DNA of 38,555 bases from Lachnospiraceae bacterium (GCA_023664705.1 JAMPFE010000022.1:1-38555); one strand, 5' to 3'; positions 7,856-16,392 are shown, counted from the stretch's first letter. Numbers and translations are program-made. The notes: generated by a model not told the origin, from the sequence alone.

Positions 7856-9394
7856 TTATTGATAATCATACGGAGCAGTCGGCACGGCAAAGTATTCATT
7901 GTCGATGACGTGATCGCGCCGTATCGAGCTGTCGCTTATAAGGAAATAGTCGTATCTCAGTATAGGTCTGCTGGAAACGGGATCGTCCCACGTCACGTCT
8001 ACATGGTACCAGTTCCCGCCGACCTTGATCATATTCCACATATGGTCTCCGCCGCCCGCGGAACCCGCCACGCAAACGCACTCGTAACCCATCGACTGCG
8101 CCATATACATAAACGCCTTCGAGTACCCCTCGCAGACCGCCGCCCCGTAAACCACGGGACCGTCCGCCTCATACGCGGTCTTTCCGTTGTTTTGGTAGGT
8201 CGTGTTGTTCACAAGCCAGTCGTGTATGTATTTCAGCCGCTCGTAATCCGTGCCCCTCTGCAGCGCCTCGGCAATAACGGCGCTCGCAGTGGAGTCAAAT
8301 TCGGACTGCGGAACGCTGCTCCTGCCGAAATTTATCGAAACATCGAGAACAGTGCCGTCTTCATATTTGCGGTAGCCGCAGCCGTTTCCAAGCTCCAGAA
8401 ACTGCGCGTTGTCATAGTCGAACGCCCAGTACGCCGTATAAATATCCGACTCACTCAGACCGATATCGATAACGTTTATTGTCGAGGTCAAATTCTCGGC
8501 GCTGTCGTACAGCCTCTCATAAAGCGTCTTCTGAACGGAACCGAGCTGATTATACGCCCATTTTTCGGTATAGTTGGTAAGCAGCGAGGGTCTGTCCACC
8601 GCGGGAGGGTCGACCCTCTCGGAAGCGCTCGTCGATTCAACGGGCGTCGTCTCCGTGCTCACGCTAGATGGCTCGCTGCTGCTCACGGGCTCCGCCGAAG
8701 AGCTTGGCGTGCTTGCCGAACTCGAAGAACTCGGCGTGCTCGAAGAGCTCGGAGTATGCGTCGAAGCGGGAGTTACCGTGGAAACGGGCTTGCTCGAGGA
8801 GGAGCCCGAAGCAACGGGCGAGCTCGGAACGGTGTGCGTCGACGACGAGGACGACGGCTTGGTCGAGCTTGAAACGGGCGCGCTCGAGGAAGAGGATGTT
8901 CCCGCTGCGGGCGCTCTCCCCTCCACGCTGTTCAGCATCTTCTCAACGCTGCGGATAATATTTTCGAGCTCGGTTTTTTCCTCCGCAGACACTCCGCTCG
9001 TGTCAAAATTTTCCAGCTCCGCGGCTATCTCCTCGGACTTCTCCGCGTATTCGCCGAGCTTATCTTCGTCGGCATTTTTATCGGCAATGTATTGTATGTA
9101 TTCCGTAACAAAGCTCTCAAACCCGTTCAGCGTCGCCAGCTTTTGTGAATAAGCCTCCGACGTCGATTGAGACGAGCTCGATGACGAGCTTGACGATGTA
9201 CTTGTACTTGAACTTGAGCTTGAACTTGTGCTTGAGCTTGAAGCAGAACTTGTGCTTGAACTTGACGAAGAATGTGCCGCAGCGGGGTTCTGAGAGCTTA
9301 TCGGAGGGACGCTGCCCTCGATATTCGTGCTGCACCCCGTCAAAGCGAGAGCCAGTGCCGCCGCAACGGCAGCGCTCCGTAATCTTCTGTTCAT
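7856..9394 (-). CDS. Transglutaminase-like domain lipoprotein with Ser-rich linker
   Basis: 512 aa. The N-terminus is a lipoprotein signal (RRLRSAAVAAALALALTGC, lipobox LTGC at about 18-21), so it should be exported and lipid-anchored. A Ser/Thr-rich low-complexity stretch (about 35-75), a helical segment (about 80-150), and a second Ser/Pro/Thr linker (about 155-260) precede a transglutaminase-like papain-fold domain (about 265-512). The likely catalytic triad is Cys421 (AVCEGYSKAF), His451 (GGDHMWNMI) and Asp466 (HVDVTWDD). The family includes cell-wall-associated proteases and cross-linking enzymes; the substrate is unknown. AAAGGAG precedes the ATG. Confidence 0.88.
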   Translation of the reverse strand: MNRRLRSAAVAAALALALTGCSTNIEGSVPPISSQNPAAAHSSSSSSTSSASSSSTSSSSSSSTSTSSSSSSSSSQSTSEAYSQKLATLNGFESFVTEYIQYIADKNADEDKLGEYAEKSEEIAAELENFDTSGVSAEEKTELENIIRSVEKMLNSVEGRAPAAGTSSSSSAPVSSSTKPSSSSSTHTVPSSPVASGSSSSKPVSTVTPASTHTPSSSSTPSSSSSASTPSSSAEPVSSSEPSSVSTETTPVESTSASERVDPPAVDRPSLLTNYTEKWAYNQLGSVQKTLYERLYDSAENLTSTINVIDIGLSESDIYTAYWAFDYDNAQFLELGNGCGYRKYEDGTVLDVSINFGRSSVPQSEFDSTASAVIAEALQRGTDYERLKYIHDWLVNNTTYQNNGKTAYEADGPVVYGAAVCEGYSKAFMYMAQSMGYECVCVAGSAGGGDHMWNMIKVGGNWYHVDVTWDDPVSSRPILRYDYFLISDSSIRRDHVIDNEYFAVPTAPYDYQ

Positions 9395-9467
9395 TAAGCG
9401 TTCTCCTTTCGGAACATAAAGTCAAAAAAAGCCCGCCCCGATTCAACCGCAGGAACGAGCCTTTTAT

Positions 9468-9496
9468 ATTATAGCATTTTTTCAACAATTTGTCAA
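9468..9496 (-). promoter_or_regulatory. Promoter of the transglutaminase-like gene
   Basis: Leftward TTGACA (9491-9496), 17 nt, TATAAT (9468-9473): a perfect consensus 74 nt before the start codon. Confidence 0.85.
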
Positions 9497-9552
9497 GGCG
9501 GCACGCGAAATTAACAATATTTTCACATTACCGAAAGGCAATTCAACGCCCT

Positions 9553-10794
9553 TTAATACTCCGCGTAAACCTCGTCCGTCTCGTCGATATCGGCTTTCTC
9601 GCCCGTCGTCAGCACATGGTCGGGCTTATCCTCGCCCCTGTACAGCAGCTTCAGCAGTATCGGCGAGGCGACAGACGAACACAGTATCAGCAGTATCACC
9701 GAGGTAAAGTACTGCGGCTCGACCATTCCCACGGCAAGCCCCTTCTGCGCGACGATAAGCGCGACCTCTCCGCGCGTCATCATCCCCACGCCGACCTTCA
9801 GCGAGTCCCGCACGTTGAATTTCCATAATTTGGCAACCGCCCCGCACCCTATGACCTTCGCCGCCATAGCCACAACAACGAACCCCAGCGAGAACCACAG
9901 CAAATTCAGCGTAAACCCGTCGAAATTAGTCTTCAGCCCTATCGATGCGAAAAACACGGGACCGAACAGCATATAGCTCGAAATATCCATTTTTCCCGCG
10001 ATATATTCGGCGTCGCGCAGGTTGCAGAGTATTATCCCCGCAACGTAAGCTCCCGTAATGTCGGCAATGCCGAAAAGCTTCTCCGCGCAGTACGCCATAA
10101 AAAAGCAGAGCGCCAGCCCGAAGATCGGTATCATGCGGTGGTGGAAAAAGCGCTTGTCAAGGAACTTGAACAGCAGATATATCAAAAATCCCACCACAAA
10201 GCTGAACGCGATAAACAGCACGGTCTTTATCACGACGTCCGACGGCTTTGCGTCCGCCGAGCGGAACCCGATAACGAACGTCAGCACGATAATGCCGATA
10301 ACGTCGTCGATTATCGCCGACGAAACGATGACCGTGCCGACCTTGCCTTTCAAATGCCCGAGCTCGCGCAGCGTCTGAACGGTAATGCTCACAGAGGTCG
10401 CGGTCATTATCGTTCCGATGAACACGCCGCGGAAAAACTCGTCCGAGCCTACGGGCGCGAACCCGAAAAAGCACCCGTACAGCGCCCAGCCCATCACCAG
10501 CGGCGCAAAAACCCCCGCGCACGCGATGGAAAGCGCCACGGGACCCGTTTTCACAAGCTCCTTTAAATTCGTCTCCAGCCCCGCCGAAAACATCAGCAGC
10601 ACCACGCCTATCTCCGCGAGCATAACGATAAAATCGGACTGCCCGACCAGCCCCAGCACGCTCGGACCTATCAGCAGCCCCGCGGCGATCTGCCCGACGA
10701 CCTGCGGCGCTCTCAGCTTTTTGGCGGCAAGCCCCAGCAGCTTAGCGGCGATAATTATTATCGCTAAGTCTTTAAAGCACTCATATGCTTCCAA
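9553..10794 (-). CDS. CPA2-family cation:proton antiporter
   Basis: 413 aa with about 12 hydrophobic segments across residues 8-385. Family marks are APQVVGQIAAGLLIGPSVLG near the N-terminus, the AEIGVVLLMFSAGLE helix, SSAIIDDVIGIIVL with the paired Asp residues of the ion-binding site (about 155-165), and MMTRGEVALIVAQKGL (about 340-355). It exchanges H+ for Na+ or K+ across the inner membrane. No RCK/TrkA-N regulatory domain follows; the tail is a short acidic cytoplasmic end. The start is TTG, supported by AAGAGGTGG at proper distance. Confidence 0.93.
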   Translation of the reverse strand: MEAYECFKDLAIIIIAAKLLGLAAKKLRAPQVVGQIAAGLLIGPSVLGLVGQSDFIVMLAEIGVVLLMFSAGLETNLKELVKTGPVALSIACAGVFAPLVMGWALYGCFFGFAPVGSDEFFRGVFIGTIMTATSVSITVQTLRELGHLKGKVGTVIVSSAIIDDVIGIIVLTFVIGFRSADAKPSDVVIKTVLFIAFSFVVGFLIYLLFKFLDKRFFHHRMIPIFGLALCFFMAYCAEKLFGIADITGAYVAGIILCNLRDAEYIAGKMDISSYMLFGPVFFASIGLKTNFDGFTLNLLWFSLGFVVVAMAAKVIGCGAVAKLWKFNVRDSLKVGVGMMTRGEVALIVAQKGLAVGMVEPQYFTSVILLILCSSVASPILLKLLYRGEDKPDHVLTTGEKADIDETDEVYAEY

Positions 10795-10827
10795 AATATT
10801 CCACCTCTTGTCTTATTTACCAAACTT

Positions 10828-10856
10828 ATTATATTATTTTTGTGAAATTTAATCAA
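10828..10856 (-). promoter_or_regulatory. Promoter of the antiporter gene
   Basis: Leftward TTGATT (10851-10856), 17 nt, TATAAT (10828-10833), 34 nt before the TTG start codon. Confidence 0.75.
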
Positions 10857-10909
10857 TGTCTAAAATTCACAATTTTTATTTATTGCCCGAGAAATTTTTG
10901 GTTAATATA

Positions 10910-10938
10910 TTGACATCAAAAAAAACGTGTGCTATACT
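10910..10938 (+). promoter_or_regulatory. Promoter upstream of a repeat-containing leader
   Basis: TTGACA (10910-10915), 17 nt, TATACT (10933-10938). The predicted start point is about 10945, so the whole GTTGACAGTT repeat element (10946-11128) is transcribed as the 5-prime leader of the membrane-protein gene at 11140. Confidence 0.8.
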
Positions 10939-10945
10939 AATAATA

Positions 10946-11128
10946 GTTGACAGTTTACAGTTGATAGTTGACAGTTTCGGTGTCCGCCTTCGGCGGACGG
11001 ATTTAAATTACCTTAACCGTATTCGGTTTTCGGATAAGCGCCTGTTTGCCGAGGCGCTATAAACGTGACCGTCTTCAGCCATACATTAACTGTCAACTGT
11101 ACACTGTCAATTTTCAATTGTAAATTCG
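10946..11128. repeat. MITE-like GTTGACAGTT repeat element 1
   Basis: Left end is made of GTTGACAGTTTACAGTTGAT-type words, right end of their inverse (AACTGTCAACTGTACACTG). The interior has a GTCCGCC/GGCGGAC hairpin and a stretch shared, in inverted orientation, with element 3 (15634-15832), including the TCGGATAAGCGC and GCCGAGGCGCTA segments. Together with the promoter it fills the 345-bp gap before the gene at 11140. No transposase gene is present. Confidence 0.75.
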
Positions 11129-11139
11129 GGGGTGTTCCA

Positions 11140-12603
11140 ATGACAGGCAGAAATTACATAAATCCCAACGACAGGGGGCGCTTCGGGTTCAGTGAAAGCG
11201 GCGAATTCAGAGCGCCGTTCAAGGGCGCGCATATCGTCTCCGCGCTGATAATAGCCGCCGCGATAACCGTTATCGCGATAACCGTCGTAACGGCGCTGGC
11301 TCTGTATCGGCAAATACTCCCGAGCGTCGCCAACGGAGAACTGTTCCTGTCGTTGATAGCAGTCTTTGTGATAGCCGTCATCGCCATTGTCTGCATAATC
11401 GTCGCCATAACCTCCATACGGGCGCTTAATTACGGCTTCAAATGCCGATATACAGCCAACGACGAAAAAATGGTGCTGACCATCGGCGGCGATATGCACA
11501 CTATATACTATAAGGACGTGCAAACGGTGCACTTTCTGCCCCGCTCCTCCCTCGGAAAGGTCAACGGCTACGACGTCACCGTAAAGATAAACGGCGCAAA
11601 CGAGCATTACTCCATAACGTTCGACGGCTTTCTATCCGAAAAGAACACCCCGTTTTATATTATCAGAGAGCGCGCCGAAATGCTCCGCAATGCCGAATAC
11701 GACGAACGTGCAAGATTGGCGGGTATGAATGCCGTCGGCGAAAGCAGCCGCCCCATTCGCGCCGAGGACGTCGCCAAGGCGCGGGAGCGTAAAAGCGACG
11801 TTTACGACCGCGTTACCGAGCTGCTCGGAAAGGACGCCGAGATGCCGGGCGTGAGCCTCGCGAAGGACGACCGCAACACCGCCCGCGCCGTGAGAGCCTA
11901 CCGCGCCGAGCAGGAGGCGCGCGCCGCGAACGTTCCCGTGATACCGGAGGGAATTGAGGAGAGCTACGATATTGCAAAAATACGGGAAAAGGTCTCGCCG
12001 ACGGTCGGCGGATACGCCGCGGATATGCCGACGCTCGGCAAGGACGGAAAGGTCGTCGCGCCGCCGCAGATGTACATGGGCGATGACGGAAGAGAGGTTC
12101 CCGTAAACGATGTGATAGGAAGCGGCACCTTCCGCGTCGAGCTTTCAAAAAGGGCTGCCGTGCCGCTGTGGATAGCCGCCGTGATACTGCTGGCGATTGC
12201 GGTGTTTGCGGCGATTGTTGCGATCTCGTCGATGACCGTGGCTCTTTTATACGCGATCGCGACCGCAGGAGCTGCCTTAGTGCCGCTTGCCGCGGCGCTG
12301 ACGATAATAAAGTATATACGGCAGGGCACGGAACGCGGCTACAAAGCCAACGGCAGGGAGTTTGTCGTGACCGCGAAGAACAAGCCGGAGGAGCATATTT
12401 ACTACAACGAGGTCGCGGGAGTGACCTATTCCAAGCGGAAATTCCTGTGGTTTGACAACGGCTACAACGTCGAGATAACGACAAACTACGGTGTAATCGG
12501 GTATCGGTACGTGTTCCCGCAGTTTAGGAATACCATTAAGACGGAGGACTTGCCGTTTGAGCTGATACGAAAATACGCGGAAAAACAGAACAGAAACGGC
12601 TGA
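11140..12603 (+). CDS. Membrane protein with internal duplication
   Basis: 487 aa from the ATG at 11140, chosen because GGGGTG lies just before it and because the longer frame (from 11065) would start inside the repeat element. Two membrane helices (about 30-57 and 68-95) are followed by a cytoplasmic beta-rich domain (about 97-180, starting YGFKCRYTANDEK). After a charged linker (about 180-345) come two more helices (about 350-400) and a second domain of the same type (about 405-483, starting RGYKANGREFVVT). Both domains carry an IYYxxV motif (TIYYKDVQTV and HIYYNEVAGV) and end in a FxxIR helix. This looks like a PH-like/YdbT-type arrangement, but I cannot name a family. Confidence 0.75.
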   Translation: MTGRNYINPNDRGRFGFSESGEFRAPFKGAHIVSALIIAAAITVIAITVVTALALYRQILPSVANGELFLSLIAVFVIAVIAIVCIIVAITSIRALNYGFKCRYTANDEKMVLTIGGDMHTIYYKDVQTVHFLPRSSLGKVNGYDVTVKINGANEHYSITFDGFLSEKNTPFYIIRERAEMLRNAEYDERARLAGMNAVGESSRPIRAEDVAKARERKSDVYDRVTELLGKDAEMPGVSLAKDDRNTARAVRAYRAEQEARAANVPVIPEGIEESYDIAKIREKVSPTVGGYAADMPTLGKDGKVVAPPQMYMGDDGREVPVNDVIGSGTFRVELSKRAAVPLWIAAVILLAIAVFAAIVAISSMTVALLYAIATAGAALVPLAAALTIIKYIRQGTERGYKANGREFVVTAKNKPEEHIYYNEVAGVTYSKRKFLWFDNGYNVEITTNYGVIGYRYVFPQFRNTIKTEDLPFELIRKYAEKQNRNG

Positions 12604-12655
12604 CGGTCGGGCGCGTTTTTGCAAGTTTTTGACTGGGAAATTGCAAAAAAATTTT

Positions 12656-12690
12656 AAAAAGGGACAAATCCATGCGAATTTGTCCCTTTT
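12656..12690. terminator. Bidirectional terminator
   Basis: AAGGGACAAAT / ATTTGTCCCTT stem with a 7-nt loop, preceded by A-rich and followed by T-rich sequence, between the convergent genes ending at 12603 and 12907. Confidence 0.75.
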
Positions 12691-12770
12691 CTTGCAGTGT
12701 TTTGCAGTTTGCGTGCAGCTTTTTGCAGTCGATTTGCAGTTATTTGCAGATTTTTGCGGTTTTTGGGTGG
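12691..12770. repeat. Degenerate TTTGCAG short repeats
   Basis: Seven copies of TTGCAG or near matches (GTGCAG, TTGCGG) at 9-13 nt intervals, with two more at 12844-12862. They fill most of the space between the terminator and the aminotransferase gene. Function unknown. Confidence 0.6.
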
Positions 12771-12906
12771 GAATATCTGGAAGCGCTGTAATTTTATGTT
12801 AAAATCTGGAATTTAGTGTGCTAACTGATTTGGGGGAGAAAATGTTTGCAGTAAATTGCAGTTCCGAGCGTGCTATGATGAATTTGCGGAAAAAAAGCGC
12901 CGCGAA

Positions 12907-14187
12907 TTATTTTTCCGAGAGAAGCTTTTCGACGCTTGCGAGTCTTACGCAGATGCAGAACAGCACCATCGCCTGAAGCAGCTCGCTGACCGACGGATAG
13001 GTCGGAGCAATGCGGATATTGCTGTCGTTGGGGTCCTTTCCGTAGGGGAACGTCGCGCCCGCGCCCGTAAGCACGACGCCGCCCTCCTTAGCGAGAGAAA
13101 CGATGCGCTTTGCGCAGCCGGGCAGCGAATCGAACGAGATGAAATACCCGCCCTTGGGGTTCGTCCATTTGCCGATGCCGAGCGGCTCGATCTCCTTTTC
13201 GAGCATGTACAGCACTACCTCGAATTTGGGGTAGATTATCGCGGCGTGGTGGCGCATATGCTCCGTTACGCCCTCGAAGTTCTTGAAGTACTTCGCGTGG
13301 CGGAGCTGGTTGAGCTTGTCGAAGCCGATGGTCTGGAACGCCATTTGCTTTTTGATGAAGTCGATGTTGTCCTTGGAGGCGCATATTACCGCCAGTCCGC
13401 CGCCCGGGAAGGAGATTTTCGAGGTCGACGAGAACTCGAAGACCATATTCGGATTGCCCGCCTTTTTGCACTCGTCGATTATGTTCAGCAGGTGAGCGTG
13501 GTCGTTGGTGAGGTGGTGAACGCAGTAGGCGTTGTCCCAGAAGATGCGGAAATCCTTGGCGGCGGGCTTGAGGTTCGCGAAGCGGCGGACTACCTCGTCG
13601 GAATAGGTGATGCCCGTGGGGTTGGAGTACATCGGCACGCACCAGATGCCTTTTATCGACTCGTCGGAGGCGGCAAGGCGCTCTACCTCGTCCATGTCGG
13701 GGCCGTCCTCTTTATACGGGACGGTTATCATTTCGATGCCGAGAGCCTCGCACATCGCGAAGTGCCTGTCGTAGCCGGGGGCGGGGCAGAGGAACTTTAC
13801 GCTGTCGTACTTGCACCAAGGCTTTTCGCTGCCGAGGACGCCGAGCTGCATTGCGCGGATTATCGTGTCGTACATCATCTGGAGGCTGGAGTTGCCGCCG
13901 ACGATGACCTCGTCCGCGCCCACGCCGAGCATTTCCATGAAAAGCTCCTTTGCCTCGGGGATGCCGTCGAGAACGCCGTAGGAACGGCAATCCGTGCCGC
14001 TTTTGGACTTGCAGTCGCCGTCGAGGCAATGCAGCAGCATATTTATCGACAGGTCGAGCTGCTCGGGGGCGGGCACGCCGCGCGCCATTGTGAGGTTCAA
14101 GCCCTTTTTCTTGAACTCCTCGTATTGTTTTTCGAGAGACGCCTTTTCGGCGGCGAGCTCGTCTTTATTCATTTCATCGTAACGCAT
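12907..14187 (-). CDS. MocR-type class I/II aminotransferase
   Basis: 426 aa, a PLP-dependent fold-type I enzyme. Visible marks: RSYGVLDGIPEAKELF (about 65-80), GNSSLQMMYDT at the cofactor phosphate site, IWCVPMYSNPTGITYS (about 195-210), FWDNAYCVHHLT with the PLP-ring Asp/Tyr, and the Schiff-base Lys in SSTSKISFPGGG. The pattern fits the Aminotran_MocR family, of which some members are aspartate aminotransferases. No DNA-binding GntR domain is fused. It ends with a conserved RIAPTYPS segment. GAAAGGAAA precedes the ATG. Substrate is inferred only. Confidence 0.9.
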   Translation of the reverse strand: MRYDEMNKDELAAEKASLEKQYEEFKKKGLNLTMARGVPAPEQLDLSINMLLHCLDGDCKSKSGTDCRSYGVLDGIPEAKELFMEMLGVGADEVIVGGNSSLQMMYDTIIRAMQLGVLGSEKPWCKYDSVKFLCPAPGYDRHFAMCEALGIEMITVPYKEDGPDMDEVERLAASDESIKGIWCVPMYSNPTGITYSDEVVRRFANLKPAAKDFRIFWDNAYCVHHLTNDHAHLLNIIDECKKAGNPNMVFEFSSTSKISFPGGGLAVICASKDNIDFIKKQMAFQTIGFDKLNQLRHAKYFKNFEGVTEHMRHHAAIIYPKFEVVLYMLEKEIEPLGIGKWTNPKGGYFISFDSLPGCAKRIVSLAKEGGVVLTGAGATFPYGKDPNDSNIRIAPTYPSVSELLQAMVLFCICVRLASVEKLLSEK

Positions 14188-14226
14188 GGCAGAAATTTCC
14201 TTTCTTATTTGTATTTATCTCAATAT

Positions 14227-14255
14227 ATTATAGCATAAGGCGGGGGGGTTTGCAA
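14227..14255 (-). promoter_or_regulatory. Promoter of the aminotransferase gene
   Basis: Leftward TTGCAA (14250-14255), 17 nt, TATAAT (14227-14232), 40 nt before the start codon. Confidence 0.75.
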
Positions 14256-14380
14256 GCGATTTTGTTAATTCTTGCGGAAAAATCGTCATTTTCGGCAAAA
14301 AACCGCTTTTTTCGGTTAAATATTTGAATATTTTGGCGGTTTTTGTTTTTTAAAATGCAAAAAGCGCCCATAAAAAAAGT

Positions 14381-14506
14381 TGACAATGTACAGTTGATAG
14401 TTGACAGTTTCGGAACGCCGCCTACGGCGGCGATTTTTAAATATCGCGCCGCAAAGCGGCGCACCATAACTGTCAACTGTACACTTTCAACTGTAAACTT
14501 TTTTAC
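14381..14506. repeat. MITE-like GTTGACAGTT repeat element 2
   Basis: Ends are inverse sets of the same words as element 1 (GTACAGTTGATAGTTGACAG at the left, AACTGTCAACTGTACACT at the right). The short interior has two hairpins, CGCCGCC-TAC-GGCGGCG and GCGCCGC-AAA-GCGGCGC. It occupies the 349-bp gap between the aminotransferase promoter and the end of the receiver gene; no ORF is seen here. Confidence 0.75.
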
Positions 14507-14536
14507 GGACACTTTTGAACGCAAAATATTTCAACG

Positions 14537-14965
14537 TTAAACAAACTCGTCGTCGGTATCGTCGTCCTTGTAGAACAGCTCGCGCAGCCTGTACAGCTCG
14601 ATGGTGTTGTTTATGCGCTTTTTGACGAAATTTATATTGAACGGCTTGGCTATGACGTCCTCCGCGCCGAGGTCGTACGCCTTGGTGAGCGACTTTGTGG
14701 ACGTGTCCGCGCTGATGATGAACACGGGGACCACCTCGACGTACCTGTTCTTATTGAAATAATCGAGCAGCCCGAAGCCGTCAAGCACGGGCATCATTAT
14801 ATCCGACAGCACGCAGCATATCTCGTCCTTGTGCTTTTCGTACTCCTCGATAGCTCTGAAGCCGTTTTCAGCCTCGATTATGTTTTTATCGGAGAACATA
14901 TCGCTTAACATAAGCCTGTTGAACTCGTAATCGTCGACTATTAAAATGGTGTTTTTCTCTGCCAT
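14537..14965 (-). CDS. Stand-alone response-regulator receiver protein
   Basis: 142 aa, one CheY-like domain with no output domain. Acidic pocket Asp11/Asp12 (ILIVDDYE), phosphoacceptor Asp55 (VLSDIMMP), switch Ser/Thr in IISADTS (about 85-90), and Lys108 (AKPF) are all in place. The tail is acidic (YKDDDTDDEF). No histidine kinase gene is in the window, so the partner is unknown. It may act as a phosphorelay intermediate or by protein contact. GGAGG is 6-7 nt before the ATG. Confidence 0.92.
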   Translation of the reverse strand: MAEKNTILIVDDYEFNRLMLSDMFSDKNIIEAENGFRAIEEYEKHKDEICCVLSDIMMPVLDGFGLLDYFNKNRYVEVVPVFIISADTSTKSLTKAYDLGAEDVIAKPFNINFVKKRINNTIELYRLRELFYKDDDTDDEFV

Positions 14966-15036
14966 TGCTGACCTCCAAAAATAAAATCATTTGCGGCTGT
15001 CCAAAGCAAAACCGTTTGCTGTCCTTATTTATATAC

Positions 15037-15065
15037 ATTTTACCACATTTTTTTTCAAAAGTCAA
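15037..15065 (-). promoter_or_regulatory. Promoter of the receiver gene
   Basis: Leftward TTGACT (15060-15065), 17 nt, TAAAAT (15037-15042), 72 nt before the start codon. Confidence 0.75.
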
Positions 15066-15096
15066 GGGCAGATTGTAAGAAATGTAAAATTTTCCC

Positions 15097-15125
15097 TTGT
15101 AAAAAAGGAAAAACTGTGCTATAAT
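15097..15125 (+). promoter_or_regulatory. Promoter of smpB
   Basis: TTGTAA (15097-15102), 17 nt, TATAAT (15120-15125), 44 nt before the smpB start; divergent from the receiver promoter. Confidence 0.8.
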
Positions 15126-15169
15126 AGTAATCGGCACGAAGGGGCTCGTTTTTCGGATAAGGGGGATTT

Positions 15170-15628
15170 ATGAGCAACACCAAAACTATTGCCGAAAACA
15201 GACAGGTTCGGCACGAATATTTTATTATGGAGAGCTACGAGGCGGGGATAGAGCTGTTCGGCACGGAGGTGAAGTCTATCCGCGCGGGGGGCGTTAATCT
15301 TAAGGATTCGTGGATCTCCATTGACGGCGGCGAGGCGTTTATACGCGGGATGCACATCGCGCCCTATGAAAAGGGGAACATCTTCAACCGCGACCCGTAC
15401 AGGGTGCGCAGGCTGCTGCTGCACAAGAAGGAGATAATGAAGCTGTTCGGGCAGGTGAAGCAGGGCGGCTACACGCTTATACCCGTTTCCATGTATTTCA
15501 AGGACAGCCGCGTGAAGGTGCAGGTCGGGCTCTGCAAGGGCAAGAAGCTCCACGACAAGCGGCAGGATATGGCGAAGCGCGACGCGGGGCGCGAGATAGA
15601 ACGCGCTCTCAAGGAGAGAAACAGATGA
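15170..15628 (+). CDS. smpB: SsrA-binding protein SmpB
   Basis: 152 aa, full family length. SmpB binds tmRNA and brings it to stalled ribosomes in trans-translation. Typical segments: IAENRQVRHEYFIMESYEAGIELFG-type N-terminus (about 5-30), GTEVKSIRAGGVNLKDSW, a PYEKGNIFNRDPYRVRRLLLHKKEI-type core, LIPVSMYFKDSRVKVQVGL, and the basic C-terminal tail GKKLHDKRQDMAKRD. GGGGG lies before the ATG. The tmRNA gene itself was not seen in the window. A repeat element follows the stop codon. Confidence 0.97.
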   Translation: MSNTKTIAENRQVRHEYFIMESYEAGIELFGTEVKSIRAGGVNLKDSWISIDGGEAFIRGMHIAPYEKGNIFNRDPYRVRRLLLHKKEIMKLFGQVKQGGYTLIPVSMYFKDSRVKVQVGLCKGKKLHDKRQDMAKRDAGREIERALKERNR

Positions 15629-15633
15629 CAGAT

Positions 15634-15832
15634 GACAGTTGACAGTTGATAGTGTACAGTTGACAGTTAATGTACGGCAGAAAGCCGTCACGTTTGTAGC
15701 ACCTCGGCAAGCAAGCGCTTATCCGAGACGCTACAAACGTAATAATCCGCATTACTTCCTTAACTGTCAACTATCAACTGTACACTGTCAACTATCAACT
15801 GTACACTGTCAACTGTCAACTGTTTTGTGGAA
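15634..15832. repeat. MITE-like GTTGACAGTT repeat element 3
   Basis: The longest copy. Ends are stacks of GTTGACAGTTGATAGTGTAC words and their inverse. The interior carries a long stem: ACGTTTGTAGC (15690-15700) pairs perfectly with GCTACAAACGT further on, with an inner TCGG/CCGA pair. About 70 bp of the left half match element 1 in the opposite orientation. It fills most of the 413-bp gap between smpB and padR. Confidence 0.8.
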
Positions 15833-15883
15833 TGTGCACAAAAAACTGCTGTGATTTATGGGAGAATTTGGTTATTTAGTATC

Positions 15884-15912
15884 TTGCAAAACAAAATACT
15901 TTGTGGTAGAAT
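15884..15912 (+). promoter_or_regulatory. Promoter of the PadR-DUF1700-DUF4097 operon
   Basis: TTGCAA (15884-15889), 17 nt, TAGAAT (15907-15912), about 130 nt before the padR start. A repeat fragment (15981-16015) lies in the leader. Confidence 0.65.
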
Positions 15913-15980
15913 AATTACAGGCACGAAAGTGTATATTTTTCAGACGGCTACTATGCGGCACAAAGTAGCTTGTGAGAAAA

Positions 15981-16015
15981 AACTGTCAACTGTACACTAT
16001 CAACTGTCAACTGTA
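15981..16015. repeat. Fragment of the GTTGACAGTT repeat
   Basis: Only the AACTGTCAACTGTACACTAT-type right-end words are present, directly before padR. It may be the remnant of a fourth element. Confidence 0.6.
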
Positions 16016-16041
16016 TTGCGCCGCCGAAGGAGAGTGAAGGA

Positions 16042-16392
16042 ATGAATTCTCAACTGAAAAGAGGAACGCTGGAGCTGTGCGCGCTTTGCGTGGTGAACCG
16101 CGGGGACTGCTACGGATACGAGCTCGTCAACCGTATCTCGAAATGCATGGAGATCACGGAGGGCACTATCTATCCTCTGATGAAGAGGCTGAAGGACGGC
16201 GGGCTTATCGAGAGCTATATCGTCGAATCGACGGAGGGACCGCCGAGGAAGTACTACAAGATCACCAAGGTCGGGACGGAGGAGCTGTCGAGGCTTGCCG
16301 ACGAATGGTACGAGTTCACGAGCAGCATTAACGAGCTTTTGAAAGGGGATTTCGGCAGTGATGAAAGCGAAAAACAAGCAAGAATTTCTTGA
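16042..16392 (+). CDS. PadR-family transcriptional regulator
   Basis: 116 aa. The winged-helix PadR pattern is clear: LKRGTLELCALCVVNRGDCYGYELVNRI (about 5-32), EGTIYPLMKRLKDGGLIESYIVES, and GPPRKYYKITKVGTEEL. PadR proteins next to DUF1700/DUF4097 genes commonly repress their own envelope-related operon. The DUF1700 gene begins inside its 3-prime end (32-nt overlap), so they are translated together. AAGGAGAGTGAAGGA lies before the ATG. Confidence 0.93.
   Translation: MNSQLKRGTLELCALCVVNRGDCYGYELVNRISKCMEITEGTIYPLMKRLKDGGLIESYIVESTEGPPRKYYKITKVGTEELSRLADEWYEFTSSINELLKGDFGSDESEKQARIS

Noticed and set aside
11065..11139. Upstream in-frame extension of the membrane protein (starts MTVFSHTLTVNCTLS)
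   Set aside because: It is translation of the GTTGACAGTT repeat; the downstream ATG at 11140 has the ribosome site.
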